Shown: piece after piece, positions 1 through 6,413 of the stretch
Position numbering within the stretch: the stretch's first letter is position 1
How the letters are laid out: each line of letters begins with the position of its first letter
Assembly: GCA_003558625.1 (NCBI GenBank)
Contig: PWPP01000065.1
Coordinates: forward strand, 1 to 8,963
Source of the DNA: Syntrophomonas sp.
Lineage (GTDB): Bacteria > Bacillota > Syntrophomonadia > Syntrophomonadales > Syntrophomonadaceae
DNA length: 8,963 bases
Reading direction: 5' to 3'
Notes under the pieces: generated by a model
Databases searched by the model: none
What the model was told of the DNA's origin: nothing
Seen by the model: only the letters and a program-made list of their open reading frames with translations
Program-made: the position numbers and the translations under genes

Positions 1-122
1 CAGGTACGGCCCTTGAATTGAAGCGTTGCAACAGCAGCCATTCCATGCAAGATTCGTCCCGGTCTTAATTCCTCCTCTCTATTTTCAAATCTGGATGCAC
101 CGAAAAACTCCGGTTGTACCAT
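1..122 (-). CDS. Possible small or 5'-partial ORF running off the left edge
   Basis: Reading leftwards from an ATG at 122-120, the minus strand is open for 40 codons to the window edge (protein begins MVQPEFFGASRFENREEELR). An AGGGGG sequence lies about 10 bases upstream of this ATG and an in-frame TAA lies six codons upstream, so the start is reasonably defined. I do not recognise the product. The plus-strand bases at the edge start with cagg and continue to ccttgaa, loosely resembling the repeat at 1957 and 6036. If the base before position 1 is t, the frame would stop at once (TGA) and this would be a 40-residue ORF inside repeat-like sequence rather than a gene. Confidence is low. Confidence 0.2.
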   Translation of the reverse strand, partial: MVQPEFFGASRFENREEELRPGRILHGMAAVATLQFKGRT

Positions 123-371
123 TTCTACTGCTCCCCCTTATCGAGTGAGAGTATACAAGCAACATTCCCCTACATAATGAAGCAGCTTGGTACCACCTCC
201 ACCCCCGTAAATCATATCCCACTGAATTCGGACGGGGATTATTCAACTCAGGAACCGTCCCGGTTTTTACTCCAATGTCGTATAATTTTATTATAATCTT
301 TTATCTGTTACTCCGATTGCACTAACTAGAGGGCATCCTACCCGGGCAATCTTTACCCGGGGTAGATCCGG
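123..371. other. Intergenic, no gene recognised; small hairpins
   Basis: No convincing coding frame is seen on either strand. GGACGG (230-235) and CCGTCC (255-260) can pair across a 19-base loop. A TATAAT box at 281-286 sits in the 11-base string tgtcgtataat, which recurs at 4941-4951 in front of the intact YcjF-like gene. A minus-strand open stretch reads through this string as Ile-Ile-Ile-Lys-Leu-Tyr-Asp-Ile-Gly, similar to the minus-strand relic at 4800-5022, so its conservation could come from decayed coding sequence rather than a promoter. Confidence 0.4.
338..365. repeat. GC-rich inverted repeat (hairpin)
   Basis: CTACCCGGG at 338-346 and CCCGGGGTAG at 356-365 form a nearly perfect stem (one bulged base) around a nine-base loop. 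No T-run follows on either strand, so it is not a standard intrinsic terminator. It lies directly before the broken YcjF-like copy, and the matching stretch before the intact gene at 5025 does not contain it. Confidence 0.45.
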
Positions 372-650
372 TTGCTAAGTTGTATATGGCTGTTTGGTAT
401 CAATATATTGGTGCTGATCATTCTATTTATCATCCCGGGCATAATCCGGTTGTTATTGTTCTTATTCTATCAAATCAGCCCTTTAAAAATCCCCAACCGG
501 TGCCATAATCCTGCTGTCTTTTTTATGGCAGCCTTCTCTTATATATCATGCTCTTGCCCGGAACTGCCGCTATTCATTTCCGTGAGTCGGAAGATTTCCC
601 GGGGACATCTACCGGCTCTGATCATAAAAGAAAACTCTGTCGATCGCTGA
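372..650 (+). pseudogene. Decayed 5' fragment of a DUF697/YcjF-like membrane protein gene (paralog of the gene at 5025)
   Basis: From the TTG at 372 the frame encodes a hydrophobic segment that aligns with the N-terminus of the intact protein at 5025. Both contain FYQISPL, followed exactly 14 residues later by AAF. Between these two points the frames differ: relative to the intact gene the copy has one extra base before ctgctgtc and one base fewer after it, so the frame is shifted and then restored. At DNA level tatcaaatcagccc and ctgctgtcttttt are shared. The distance from the TATAAT box to the shared Trp codon is 106 bases in both copies (281 to 387; 4946 to 5052). After AAF the similarity fades and a TGA ends the frame, so about 240 residues of the family are missing. 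A tract at 640-660, in another frame, weakly resembles the VEKRLRQ segment of the intact protein. A short expressed membrane peptide cannot be excluded. Confidence 0.55.
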
Positions 651-727
651 CCGGCTGAAAGAGCGACCCTTCCGCCGATCTACCTTAAAAAATAGTAACC
701 CGTTTGCATTAATGGGGGTGTCAAACT

Positions 728-1924
728 ATGCCTGAACCTGAAAATCGCAGGAAAATCATGGTCGCCATCCTATCCCTCTCCTTATTGATGATCATGGCCG
801 GGGCCGCAGTATCGCCGGTGTTGGCTGATATCAGCCGGCACTTCAGCCAGGCTCACCCACAGCTGGTAAAAATGATTATAACCCTGCCGGCCTTGATGAT
901 GATCCCCTTTTCCTTTCTTACCGGAATGCTGGCCAAAAAATACAGGAAAAAAAATTTGATCCTGCTGGGTTTACTGGGATACATTGCGGGGGGGATAGGG
1001 GGCGGGTTGGCCAACAGCATCACTGCCATGTTATTCTTCCGGGCTCTTTTAGGCGCCGGTTTAGGCGTAATTTCTCCCCTGACCATAAGTTTAATCGCAG
1101 ATTATTTTCTGGCCGGGGAACGGACCAAAATGATGGGCTATGCTTCCGCCTCCAACAACCTGGGCGGTGGAGTCGCCACCATCATGGCCGGCATACTGGC
1201 TCTCTATAACTGGCGCTGGGTTTTTTTCATCTATGCCCTGGCCGTCCTGGTTTTCCTGGTTGTTCTCCTGCTCCTGCCCAGAGAAGCCGGCTGGTGCCCC
1301 TCTGCTAACCTGGAGCACGACCAGGCCCGGTGGTTAAGAACCAGTTATTGTATATTGCGCTGGGGAGGGTTTTCCTTTCTGGTCATCATTATTTTCTTTA
1401 GCATCCCCACCCACCTGGATATATTTTTATATGCCGAAAAACTGGGAACGTCGGCAACGACCGGCTGGTTAATCGGCCTTTTGACCGGGATCTCCTTCCT
1501 GACCGGTATCATCTATCAAAAAGTGGTAAGCCGGCTGCGCGATTACACCATACTTTTTTCTTTCCTGCTCTTTCTGGTCAGTTTTAGTATATTGAGTTTT
1601 TCTCATCATATATTTTTCATCAGTATTGCCATTGTTTTCAGCGGAGCAGCCATGGGCATGTTAATCCCGTTAATCATGGAATCCGTGACATTTGAAGTGC
1701 GGCCCGGGGATGTCATCTATGCCCTTTCCATAATCAATCTGGCCCTCTACCTGGGCCAGTTCGTTTCCCCCCTGCTATCCGGGCTGCTGGGAAGCCTCCT
1801 GCCAACCACTTCCATACGCTTCCCCTTTTATGTTTCTGCCTTGATTACCGTACTGGCAATACTAACCACCTTCATCAAAAAAATAGCACATCTTACTCCC
1901 GGCAAAAACCCGCCAAAAAACTAA
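728..1924 (+). CDS. MFS transporter, 12 membrane helices (probable drug or metabolite efflux)
   Basis: This 398-residue protein has the length and layout of a major facilitator superfamily permease: six hydrophobic segments to about residue 184, a polar central loop at about 185-210, then six more. The loop between helices 2 and 3 carries the family motif A in altered form at 66-76 (GMLAKKYRKK, with Lys where Asp is usual). Residues 137-157 (GYASASNNLGGGVATIMAGIL) occupy the place of the Gly-rich motif C of helix 5 that is typical of proton-driven antiporters. Arg105 in FFRALLGAGLG matches the conserved motif B Arg of helix 4. The ATG at 728 is preceded by GGGGGTG at 714-720. The substrate cannot be deduced, and neither neighbour is an obvious partner. 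The upstream region is decayed sequence, so the gene probably has its own promoter, but I see no clear one. Confidence 0.9.
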   Translation: MPEPENRRKIMVAILSLSLLMIMAGAAVSPVLADISRHFSQAHPQLVKMIITLPALMMIPFSFLTGMLAKKYRKKNLILLGLLGYIAGGIGGGLANSITAMLFFRALLGAGLGVISPLTISLIADYFLAGERTKMMGYASASNNLGGGVATIMAGILALYNWRWVFFIYALAVLVFLVVLLLLPREAGWCPSANLEHDQARWLRTSYCILRWGGFSFLVIIIFFSIPTHLDIFLYAEKLGTSATTGWLIGLLTGISFLTGIIYQKVVSRLRDYTILFSFLLFLVSFSILSFSHHIFFISIAIVFSGAAMGMLIPLIMESVTFEVRPGDVIYALSIINLALYLGQFVSPLLSGLLGSLLPTTSIRFPFYVSALITVLAILTTFIKKIAHLTPGKNPPKN

Positions 1925-1956
1925 TCCACCCTGTCTCCTAACTTCACCAAACGCAC

Positions 1957-1990
1957 CACCAAACGGGGTCAGGCCTTCAACTTCACCAAA
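1957..1990 (+). repeat. 34-bp dispersed repeat, copy 1
   Basis: It matches 6036-6069 at 33 of 34 bases; the only difference is c at 1978 versus g at 6057. The core is caccaaacggggtcagg followed by a second cttcaccaaa half. Copy 1 begins 32 bases after the MFS stop codon and is preceded by an extra partial unit, acttcaccaaacg (1941-1953), so the motif is partly tandem here. The string ggggtcaggcctt resembles sequences I associate with REP/RAYT-type elements, but no transposase is in the window, so that link is inference. Confidence 0.8.
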
Positions 1991-2220
1991 TCTTCTCCTG
2001 CCGATCTTTGGCCATGAAAGGCAGAAGCCTCCGGCCGGTAAGAAGGGATTGCTGTATAGAAGGAAAGAAATTGAGGGCCTTTTATATGCCTGGCCGGGTG
2101 GCTTCATTGCCGAAAAAAATGCTAACTCCGATTACAGGCTCTGTACTTGCTTCTCAGCACCTTGCCGATGATGAAGGATCTTCTTAGAACTTTTCCTCTT
2201 TGTTTATTCTTTTTTCTCAG

Positions 2221-2248
2221 TTTTCAATACAACAATATAGACTATAAT
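2221..2248 (+). promoter_or_regulatory. Probable sigma-A promoter of the secreted peptidase gene
   Basis: A -35-like TTTTCA (2221-2226) is separated by 16 bases from a consensus -10 TATAAT (2243-2248) in an AT-rich stretch. Transcription would start near 2255, about 35 bases before the ATG. The strong AAGGAGGG ribosome binding site at 2278-2285 is five bases from the start codon. Confidence 0.5.
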
Positions 2249-2290
2249 AATAATAGATTATTAGTAAAACATACATGAAGGAGGGCCCGC

Positions 2291-4381
2291 ATGAACAAAC
2301 CAGCCAAATTTATTTCCCTTTTACTGGTATTTTTTCTTCTGCTAAGTCCTGCTGCCGTGCCGGTAGGAGCATTTACTCCTCAACCGGAACCACCGGGCAC
2401 GCAAGCGATCCAGGTATTGATCGATGGACAGATTCTAGAAATGGATACAACACCCATCATCGAAAACAATCGCACCCTGATCCCTCTGCGGGCTATCTTT
2501 GAAGCCCTGGGAGCAGAGGTACAATGGGACCCGGAGGATAGACGGGTTGACGCACAAAGCGGTGACCTTTCGGTTACCGTCTGGATCGGAAGCTTGCAGG
2601 CATTAAAAAATGGGGCAGCGGTAACCCTGGACGTAGCACCCAAAATACAAAATGGCCGCACCCTGGTACCACTGCGTTTCGTCAGCGAAGCCCTGGGGGC
2701 CGGGGTTAACTGGGATGCCATCAAAAAAGAGGTCAGCATTATCACTCCATTTCAGGAAAGTGCCCCGGTGATCTGGGGTTCCATGCTTTCCAAATTAAAG
2801 CTCAACCTTCCCGAAAAGAAATTCGACAGCCACCTGATTGCAAAATATGCCCTGGAAGCCACTTCCATGGTTCCAGTAGACCTGCTGCCGGATAGAGTAA
2901 CCCCCCTGGTGCTGGACTACTCACCCTATGTGACCCTGACCGGGAACCAGGACGGCTGGGGCGGTTGCATCGGCCGGTCCATCGTGCACTGTACCAACAT
3001 CCTCTGGGAAATGGAACAGCCCTATACCCCGGACTTGTCTCTGTGGCATCTCATCTATCGCCAGTACCAGCTGGCTGGTGATGGGGCTCCGGATACAGGG
3101 CATGTGCTCCTCAACTATGGTATGTGCCCGGAAGCATCCCTGCCCACCGATTACGATGATGCCACCATGATAAAAAACAGCTCCGGTCAAGTAACCGGAG
3201 TGGATTTCAGCACCATGCCGGCTCCCAGCTCCCAAAACGACCAGGAAGGGCTGAATTACCGTCTCCTGACCTACAGCCCGACATATAAAAATCTCACTGT
3301 TCAGCGAGTCAAGCAAATGCTGAACCAGTTTGGACCTATCATGGCAGCCGGGGACCTAACCATTATACTGGGGCCCCTCCCGCCGGAGAAACACTGTATC
3401 AGTATCGTAGGATATGACGATACACGCCAGGTTTTCAAATGCCTCAACAGCTGGGGAGACCGCTGGAATGGAGATGGCTATTTCGATCTGCCCTATGATC
3501 GTTTTGCCCAGGATATCGACTGGGTCCGCTACCTGGAACTGCGGCCGCATGACCGCACCCTCACATCCCATGCCTATTCCGCCCGCATTCACCTGGATAT
3601 GAATGATAGCAGCCGCAACCAGCTCACGGTAAAGGTCGGGGTAGAAGGGAGAACGCCGGTGACGGTCTGGGATACACCCAACCGTATAAACTGTGTCGAT
3701 GACAGCCAGACCCTTTGCATCGATGTGCCTTTGCCCAGTTATGCCCGGGATTACTGGCCCCCTTCCCATGATGCCCGCTGGTATGTGGAAATATCTTCAC
3801 TGGGCACATCGCCATCAAGTAAAAACACTCCGGATATGACCCTGCAAGATATCACCCTGGCCCGGCTGTATAAAAAAAGCGATGGCTCCTACGCCTCTGA
3901 AACTTATACGGCCGGATCTACTGGCCCAAGGCGCTTCGATGGAAAACCCATAAAATTCTATATATCGCCCCACATCCGCAATGACGTACTGACCCTGGAT
4001 AAACCGCCCAGCTCGGTGCAAAAAGGCCAGTCTGTTACCCTGCAGGGAAGCCTGGAGAATCTGAGCATATATGACACTTCTGCCAGAGGGACCGTCTCCC
4101 AGCCACTGAGCGGGGTCACGCTATCCCTGTACCGGACTTTAGACGGCCGTACCACACTCCTGGACCGTTTTGCTACCGATGACAGCGGACACTTCACCTA
4201 TACTTTCACCCCGGAATATACAGCCGACTACCAGGTGAAGCTGCTGAGACAATTTGGCGATATGCCTGAGGTAATCTTCGCATCCAGCGATACCTTCACC
4301 ATAAGCGTTAAAATCCTTAACATCAAGGATACCGTGCAATTAATCCCCCAGATACCTGTATATGACATCATTAAACCATAA
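2291..4381 (+). CDS. Secreted modular papain-like (C1) cysteine peptidase with copper-amine-oxidase-N domain and Ig-like tail
   Basis: This is a 696-residue exported protein. Residues 1-27 form a signal peptide (Lys residues, then a Leu/Phe core, then a VGA-type cleavage region). Residues about 40-150 are a copper amine oxidase N-terminal (PF07833-type) domain with two repeats, each carrying N-x-RTL(I/V)PLR and EALGA-x-V-x-WD; despite the name, this domain is a common surface module in Firmicutes. A C1 peptidase-like domain follows: Gln220 and Cys226 in NQDGWGGCIG keep the papain six-residue spacing between oxyanion-hole Gln and nucleophile, His368 lies in KHCISIVGYDD, and Asn386 lies in LNSWGDRWNGDGYF. 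Residues about 425-560 have no recognised fold. About 568-672 looks like a beta-rich Ig-like or carboxypeptidase-regulatory-like domain. The ATG at 2291 has a strong ribosome binding site. I infer an extracellular or wall-associated protease with unknown target; the Trp that normally follows the catalytic Cys is Ile227, so activity needs testing. Confidence 0.88.
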   Translation: MNKPAKFISLLLVFFLLLSPAAVPVGAFTPQPEPPGTQAIQVLIDGQILEMDTTPIIENNRTLIPLRAIFEALGAEVQWDPEDRRVDAQSGDLSVTVWIGSLQALKNGAAVTLDVAPKIQNGRTLVPLRFVSEALGAGVNWDAIKKEVSIITPFQESAPVIWGSMLSKLKLNLPEKKFDSHLIAKYALEATSMVPVDLLPDRVTPLVLDYSPYVTLTGNQDGWGGCIGRSIVHCTNILWEMEQPYTPDLSLWHLIYRQYQLAGDGAPDTGHVLLNYGMCPEASLPTDYDDATMIKNSSGQVTGVDFSTMPAPSSQNDQEGLNYRLLTYSPTYKNLTVQRVKQMLNQFGPIMAAGDLTIILGPLPPEKHCISIVGYDDTRQVFKCLNSWGDRWNGDGYFDLPYDRFAQDIDWVRYLELRPHDRTLTSHAYSARIHLDMNDSSRNQLTVKVGVEGRTPVTVWDTPNRINCVDDSQTLCIDVPLPSYARDYWPPSHDARWYVEISSLGTSPSSKNTPDMTLQDITLARLYKKSDGSYASETYTAGSTGPRRFDGKPIKFYISPHIRNDVLTLDKPPSSVQKGQSVTLQGSLENLSIYDTSARGTVSQPLSGVTLSLYRTLDGRTTLLDRFATDDSGHFTYTFTPEYTADYQVKLLRQFGDMPEVIFASSDTFTISVKILNIKDTVQLIPQIPVYDIIKP

Positions 4382-4389
4382 TATAGCAT

Positions 4390-4436
4390 GGGGGCCGGAA
4401 AGAAGGGATGTTCCCTCCCCGGTCCCCGTTGTTTTC
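4390..4436 (+). terminator. Intrinsic terminator after the peptidase gene
   Basis: Nine bases after the stop codon, GGGGGCCGG (4390-4398) pairs with CCGGTCCCC (4419-4427), with one G-T wobble. Inside it AGGGA (4404-4408) pairs with TCCCT (4412-4416) around a TGT loop. A T-rich tail (gttgttttc) follows at 4428-4436. The tail is not a pure T-run, so efficiency is uncertain. Confidence 0.55.
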
Positions 4437-5022
4437 TGACTCGGATGAGTTGCTGGAGTATAAATATTTCTCTCTTTTTTCGTACCATTTACCGGGATGG
4501 CATAAGCCTGCCCGGTTTTTTTGCGGATACAGCTCAAACAGGGACCCGGCAGTGTACCTTTATCTTCCCGGAAAAACGTAGCTTCCTAGATACGAAGCAT
4601 ACGATCCGCTTCGAGCAGGGCCCGCATATTTTTCTTATACTATTCGACTCCGGGCTGGTTAAAGGAATTGATCCCCAAAGGTAAGCACTCCTGGCACAGG
4701 CTTTCTGAAAGAAATAGACCATATAGCCAAAACAATGAAGCCGGGAGTCATAACTCATCAAAAGTTCCAGGGTCTTGCCCCCGGCATAGCGCATAGTGCC
4801 CAGCACCGCTTATTGATAGGCCGGGTTTTCTTCCAGCTCCGCCGGGACCAAATCCCGCAAGGTCGCCCGGACACCTTCTAAAACTGCCTGGTTCTCACCC
4901 CGGCTACCGCATAGCTCAAAAAAGGAATTTTCGCCCCCTGTGTCGTATAATCCTATTATTATTTGCATGCTTCGTGCCCCGGCCTTAGCCCATAAGATGG
5001 TACAACGCCGGTTATTGTGCAA
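4437..5022 (-). pseudogene. Probable decayed minus-strand gene of unknown family (stops and one frameshift)
   Basis: On the minus strand an open frame runs from TTG at 5022 to a TAA at 4812-4810, including MQIIIGLYDTGGENSFFELC and a segment ending EENPAYQ. The same frame continues directly after the stop with AVLGTMRYAGGKTLELLMSY and FGYMVYFFQK. Near 4695-4700 a different frame becomes more protein-like: it reads CQECLPLGINSFNQPGVE, a TAG, then YKKNMRALLEADRMLRI, another TAG, then EATFFREDKG and CLSCIRKKTGQ. The composite would be a protein with two C-x-x-C pairs, perhaps metal-binding, interrupted by three stops and one frameshift. I do not recognise the family. The left (3') end is uncertain and overlaps the terminator region. 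Its 5' end would be divergent from, and abut, the YcjF-like gene. Spurious reading of non-coding DNA remains possible. Confidence 0.35.
4941..4951 (+). promoter_or_regulatory. Possible -10 region of the YcjF-like gene (tgtcgtataat)
   Basis: TATAAT at 4946-4951 lies 79 bases before the first possible start codon at 5025. The same 11-base string precedes the broken copy (276-286) with the same 106-base spacing to the shared Trp codon. No good -35 hexamer is seen 16-18 bases upstream, so it may be conserved because it was coding on the minus strand (Leu-Tyr-Asp) rather than as a promoter. Confidence 0.3.
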
Positions 5023-5024
5023 AG

Positions 5025-6029
5025 GTGGTGACCCGCTTGCAACGCTGGAAATGGTTTATCGCGATCATCGCACTCATACTGCTGGTCATTTTCATCACCG
5101 TTTTTATCAACCAGTCTCTACAGTTGTTATCCGTATTTTATCAAATCAGCCCGCTGCTGGGGCAAATCACCAGCATATTACTGCTGTCTTTTTACCTTGC
5201 CGCTTTCCTGTTTCTGGTTTACCTCTACTGGCGCACTCCCTCCGGCTTACCCCCCGCCCCGGCGGAGGATAGCCCTGATTATTTTCATTATTTATCCGCC
5301 GTGGAAAAGCGGCTGCGGCAGAATGAGCATCTGAAAACCCTGTCATTCCAGCAGTCCACGGGGGAAAATGTCAAACAGGGCATGGAAGTTTTGGACCAGC
5401 GAGCGGAAGAAGAGATAAAGAGCACGGCCAAGAAAGTGTTCCTGTTCACCGCCATCTCCCAATATGGAAAATTGGACGGGCTGGTAGTCATGGTCCTGCT
5501 GCTGGTACTGACCACCAAGATCACCTTTCTCTATAACCAGCGCCCCTCTTTGCGCGAATTGATCTACCTCTATAGCAATGTATTCGTAACCATCTTCCTG
5601 GTCACCGAAATGGAAGACCTGCAGATCATCGAAGCCCAGCTGGAACCACTGGTAGAAAGCGTGGGCAGCGGTATGGCCATTGCAGCCGGCGCCACCTCTG
5701 CCGGCAGCTTCATCATGAGTGCCGTCCTGCAGGGAGCTGCCAATGCCTTTCTGGTCATGCGGGTGGGTTACATCGCCCGGCAATACAGCCTGCCTCTACA
5801 GGAAACAAAGCGGAATGCCGTTCTGCGCGGGGCCACGGTAAAAGCTTCCCGTATACTGGGCTCGGTCCTGTCCGACTCCATCAAAACCGTTATCACCGTC
5901 TTCTATCAATCCGGCAAGAAAAAAGGGGTAAACCTCATGCAAACCGGTTACCAGTCCTGTGTAAACGCCAAGGATAAAACCCTGGACCAGATCCTGGAAT
6001 GGTTCCCCTTCTATAACAAGACCAAATAA
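5025..6029 (+). CDS. DUF697/YcjF-like membrane protein
   Basis: This 334-residue protein has two N-terminal membrane helices (about 10-30 and 46-68), a charged linker (about 78-138), then a region resembling YcjF/DUF697. The pattern LDGLVVMVLLLVLTTKITFLYNQRPSLREL at 150-179 mirrors the LD...I..LY..RP block of that family, and the Gly/Ala-rich SAVLQGAANAFLVMRVGYIA at 232-251 mirrors its (G)(V/A)xNgllTxRvGxxA block. YcjF proteins are linked to the YcjX-type GTPase, but no GTPase gene is nearby; the molecular role is unknown. GTG at 5025 or 5028 lacks a ribosome binding site. TTG at 5037 has AAAGGTGG eight bases upstream and aligns with the TTG at 372 in the broken copy, so the real product may start there (MQRWKW, 330 residues). 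It carries the only intact copy of this sequence in the window. Confidence 0.7.
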   Translation: MVTRLQRWKWFIAIIALILLVIFITVFINQSLQLLSVFYQISPLLGQITSILLLSFYLAAFLFLVYLYWRTPSGLPPAPAEDSPDYFHYLSAVEKRLRQNEHLKTLSFQQSTGENVKQGMEVLDQRAEEEIKSTAKKVFLFTAISQYGKLDGLVVMVLLLVLTTKITFLYNQRPSLRELIYLYSNVFVTIFLVTEMEDLQIIEAQLEPLVESVGSGMAIAAGATSAGSFIMSAVLQGAANAFLVMRVGYIARQYSLPLQETKRNAVLRGATVKASRILGSVLSDSIKTVITVFYQSGKKKGVNLMQTGYQSCVNAKDKTLDQILEWFPFYNKTK

Positions 6030-6035
6030 CTACTT

Positions 6036-6069
6036 CACCAAACGGGGTCAGGCCTTGAACTTCACCAAA
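6036..6069 (+). repeat. 34-bp dispersed repeat, copy 2
   Basis: It matches 1957-1990 at 33 of 34 bases and in the same orientation. It starts six bases after the stop codon of the YcjF-like gene. The two copies are 4,079 bases apart and enclose the peptidase gene, the minus-strand relic and the YcjF-like gene. Confidence 0.8.
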
Positions 6070-6200
6070 ACCCTCCTTCATAAACCCAAGCAGCCAGTTT
6101 CTTGCCTGACAGCCAGCTTTCTTATAACCTGTCTGATCCTCCCACCATGTAGATACACACCTGGGTCAGCCTCCCTCTCCTCCCGCATATATTATTAATA

Positions 6201-6229
6201 TGCAAAATTGTTTATTTATGGATTATAAT
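6201..6229 (+). promoter_or_regulatory. Possible promoter of the activase operon
   Basis: A consensus TATAAT at 6224-6229 lies in a very AT-rich stretch about 215 bases before the first operon gene. The hexamer 17 bases upstream (tgcaaa, 6201-6206) is a poor -35 match, which would suit a promoter that needs an activator. Transcription would begin near 6236, inside the inverted repeat at 6234-6255, leaving a leader of about 210 bases. Confidence 0.4.
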
Positions 6230-6233
6230 ATAG

Positions 6234-6255
6234 TTACAATATATTTCTATTGTAA
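6234..6255. promoter_or_regulatory. Inverted repeat, possible operator
   Basis: TTACAAT (6234-6240) and ATTGTAA (6249-6255) are a perfect seven-base inverted repeat separated by eight bases. It lies four bases after the TATAAT box, covering the expected transcription start. Its 22-base size and symmetry fit a dimeric repressor site, but no regulator gene is in the window and the AT-rich context makes chance symmetry more likely. Confidence 0.4.
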
Positions 6256-6330
6256 AAAACAACCATACTAAATAGGTATTTTTTCATGAAATTAGGGTGA
6301 ATTATCGGCGGAAAACACAAGAGCATATAG

Positions 6331-6413
6331 AGGGGATGTTTCTGGAATTGTACACCTCGCGCTACGTTAATGTGTCGCGCGTTCTCAGGATTTCAATTCA
6401 GGAAGCATCCCTT
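6331..6413 (+). promoter_or_regulatory. Long structured leader hairpin upstream of the activase operon
   Basis: Arms 6331-6350 and 6394-6413 pair over 20 positions: 16 Watson-Crick pairs, three G-T wobbles and a single G-A mismatch at 6344/6400. Inside the 43-base loop, CCT (6355-6357) can pair with AGG (6387-6389) and CGCGC (6358-6362) pairs with GCGCG (6377-6381), so the whole element can fold into one long rod. It ends 16 bases before the ribosome binding site of the first operon gene. No T-run follows, so it is not a simple terminator. It could be a cis-regulatory RNA, an RNA-stability element, or a miniature inverted-repeat insertion; TAG follows both ends. Confidence 0.6.

Larger units (their letters stand above)
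1925..2290. other. Intergenic region between the MFS gene and the secreted peptidase gene
   Basis: This 366-base stretch contains the 34-bp repeat (1957-1990) near its left end and the probable promoter and ribosome binding site of the next gene at its right end (2221-2285). The middle (about 1990-2215) shows no plausible gene on either strand and no clear intrinsic terminator for the MFS gene. A CCGGCCGG palindrome near 2032 is unremarkable. Confidence 0.5.

Noticed and set aside
114..296. 60-codon plus-strand open frame
   Set aside because: It has no ribosome binding site and no protein-like pattern, and it overlaps sequence better explained as decayed DNA upstream of the broken YcjF-like copy.
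338..365. GC-rich hairpin as an intrinsic terminator
   Set aside because: No T-run follows on either strand and there is no gene end nearby that needs it.
310..2140. Shared 9-mer actccgatt at about 310 and 2127
   Set aside because: It is too short and has no extended similarity around it; chance is sufficient.
2380..2745. 121-codon minus-strand frame inside the peptidase gene
   Set aside because: It is a shadow of the real gene: no ribosome binding site, and the plus-strand frame carries clear domain motifs here.
5343..5783. 146-codon minus-strand frame inside the YcjF-like gene
   Set aside because: The composition (Gln/His/Gly-rich) and lack of a start signal mark it as the antisense shadow of a conserved hydrophobic protein.
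6091..6123. Two copies of cagccag...tttctt as a CRISPR-like or regulatory tandem repeat
   Set aside because: Only two short imperfect copies with a six-base gap; too little to support an array or a regulator site.
6331..6413. Reading the leader hairpin as a T-box, cobalamin or SAM riboswitch, or an integron attC site
   Set aside because: No T-box AGGGUGGNACC sequence, no known riboswitch core, and no RYYYAAC/GTTRRRY pair in the right places.
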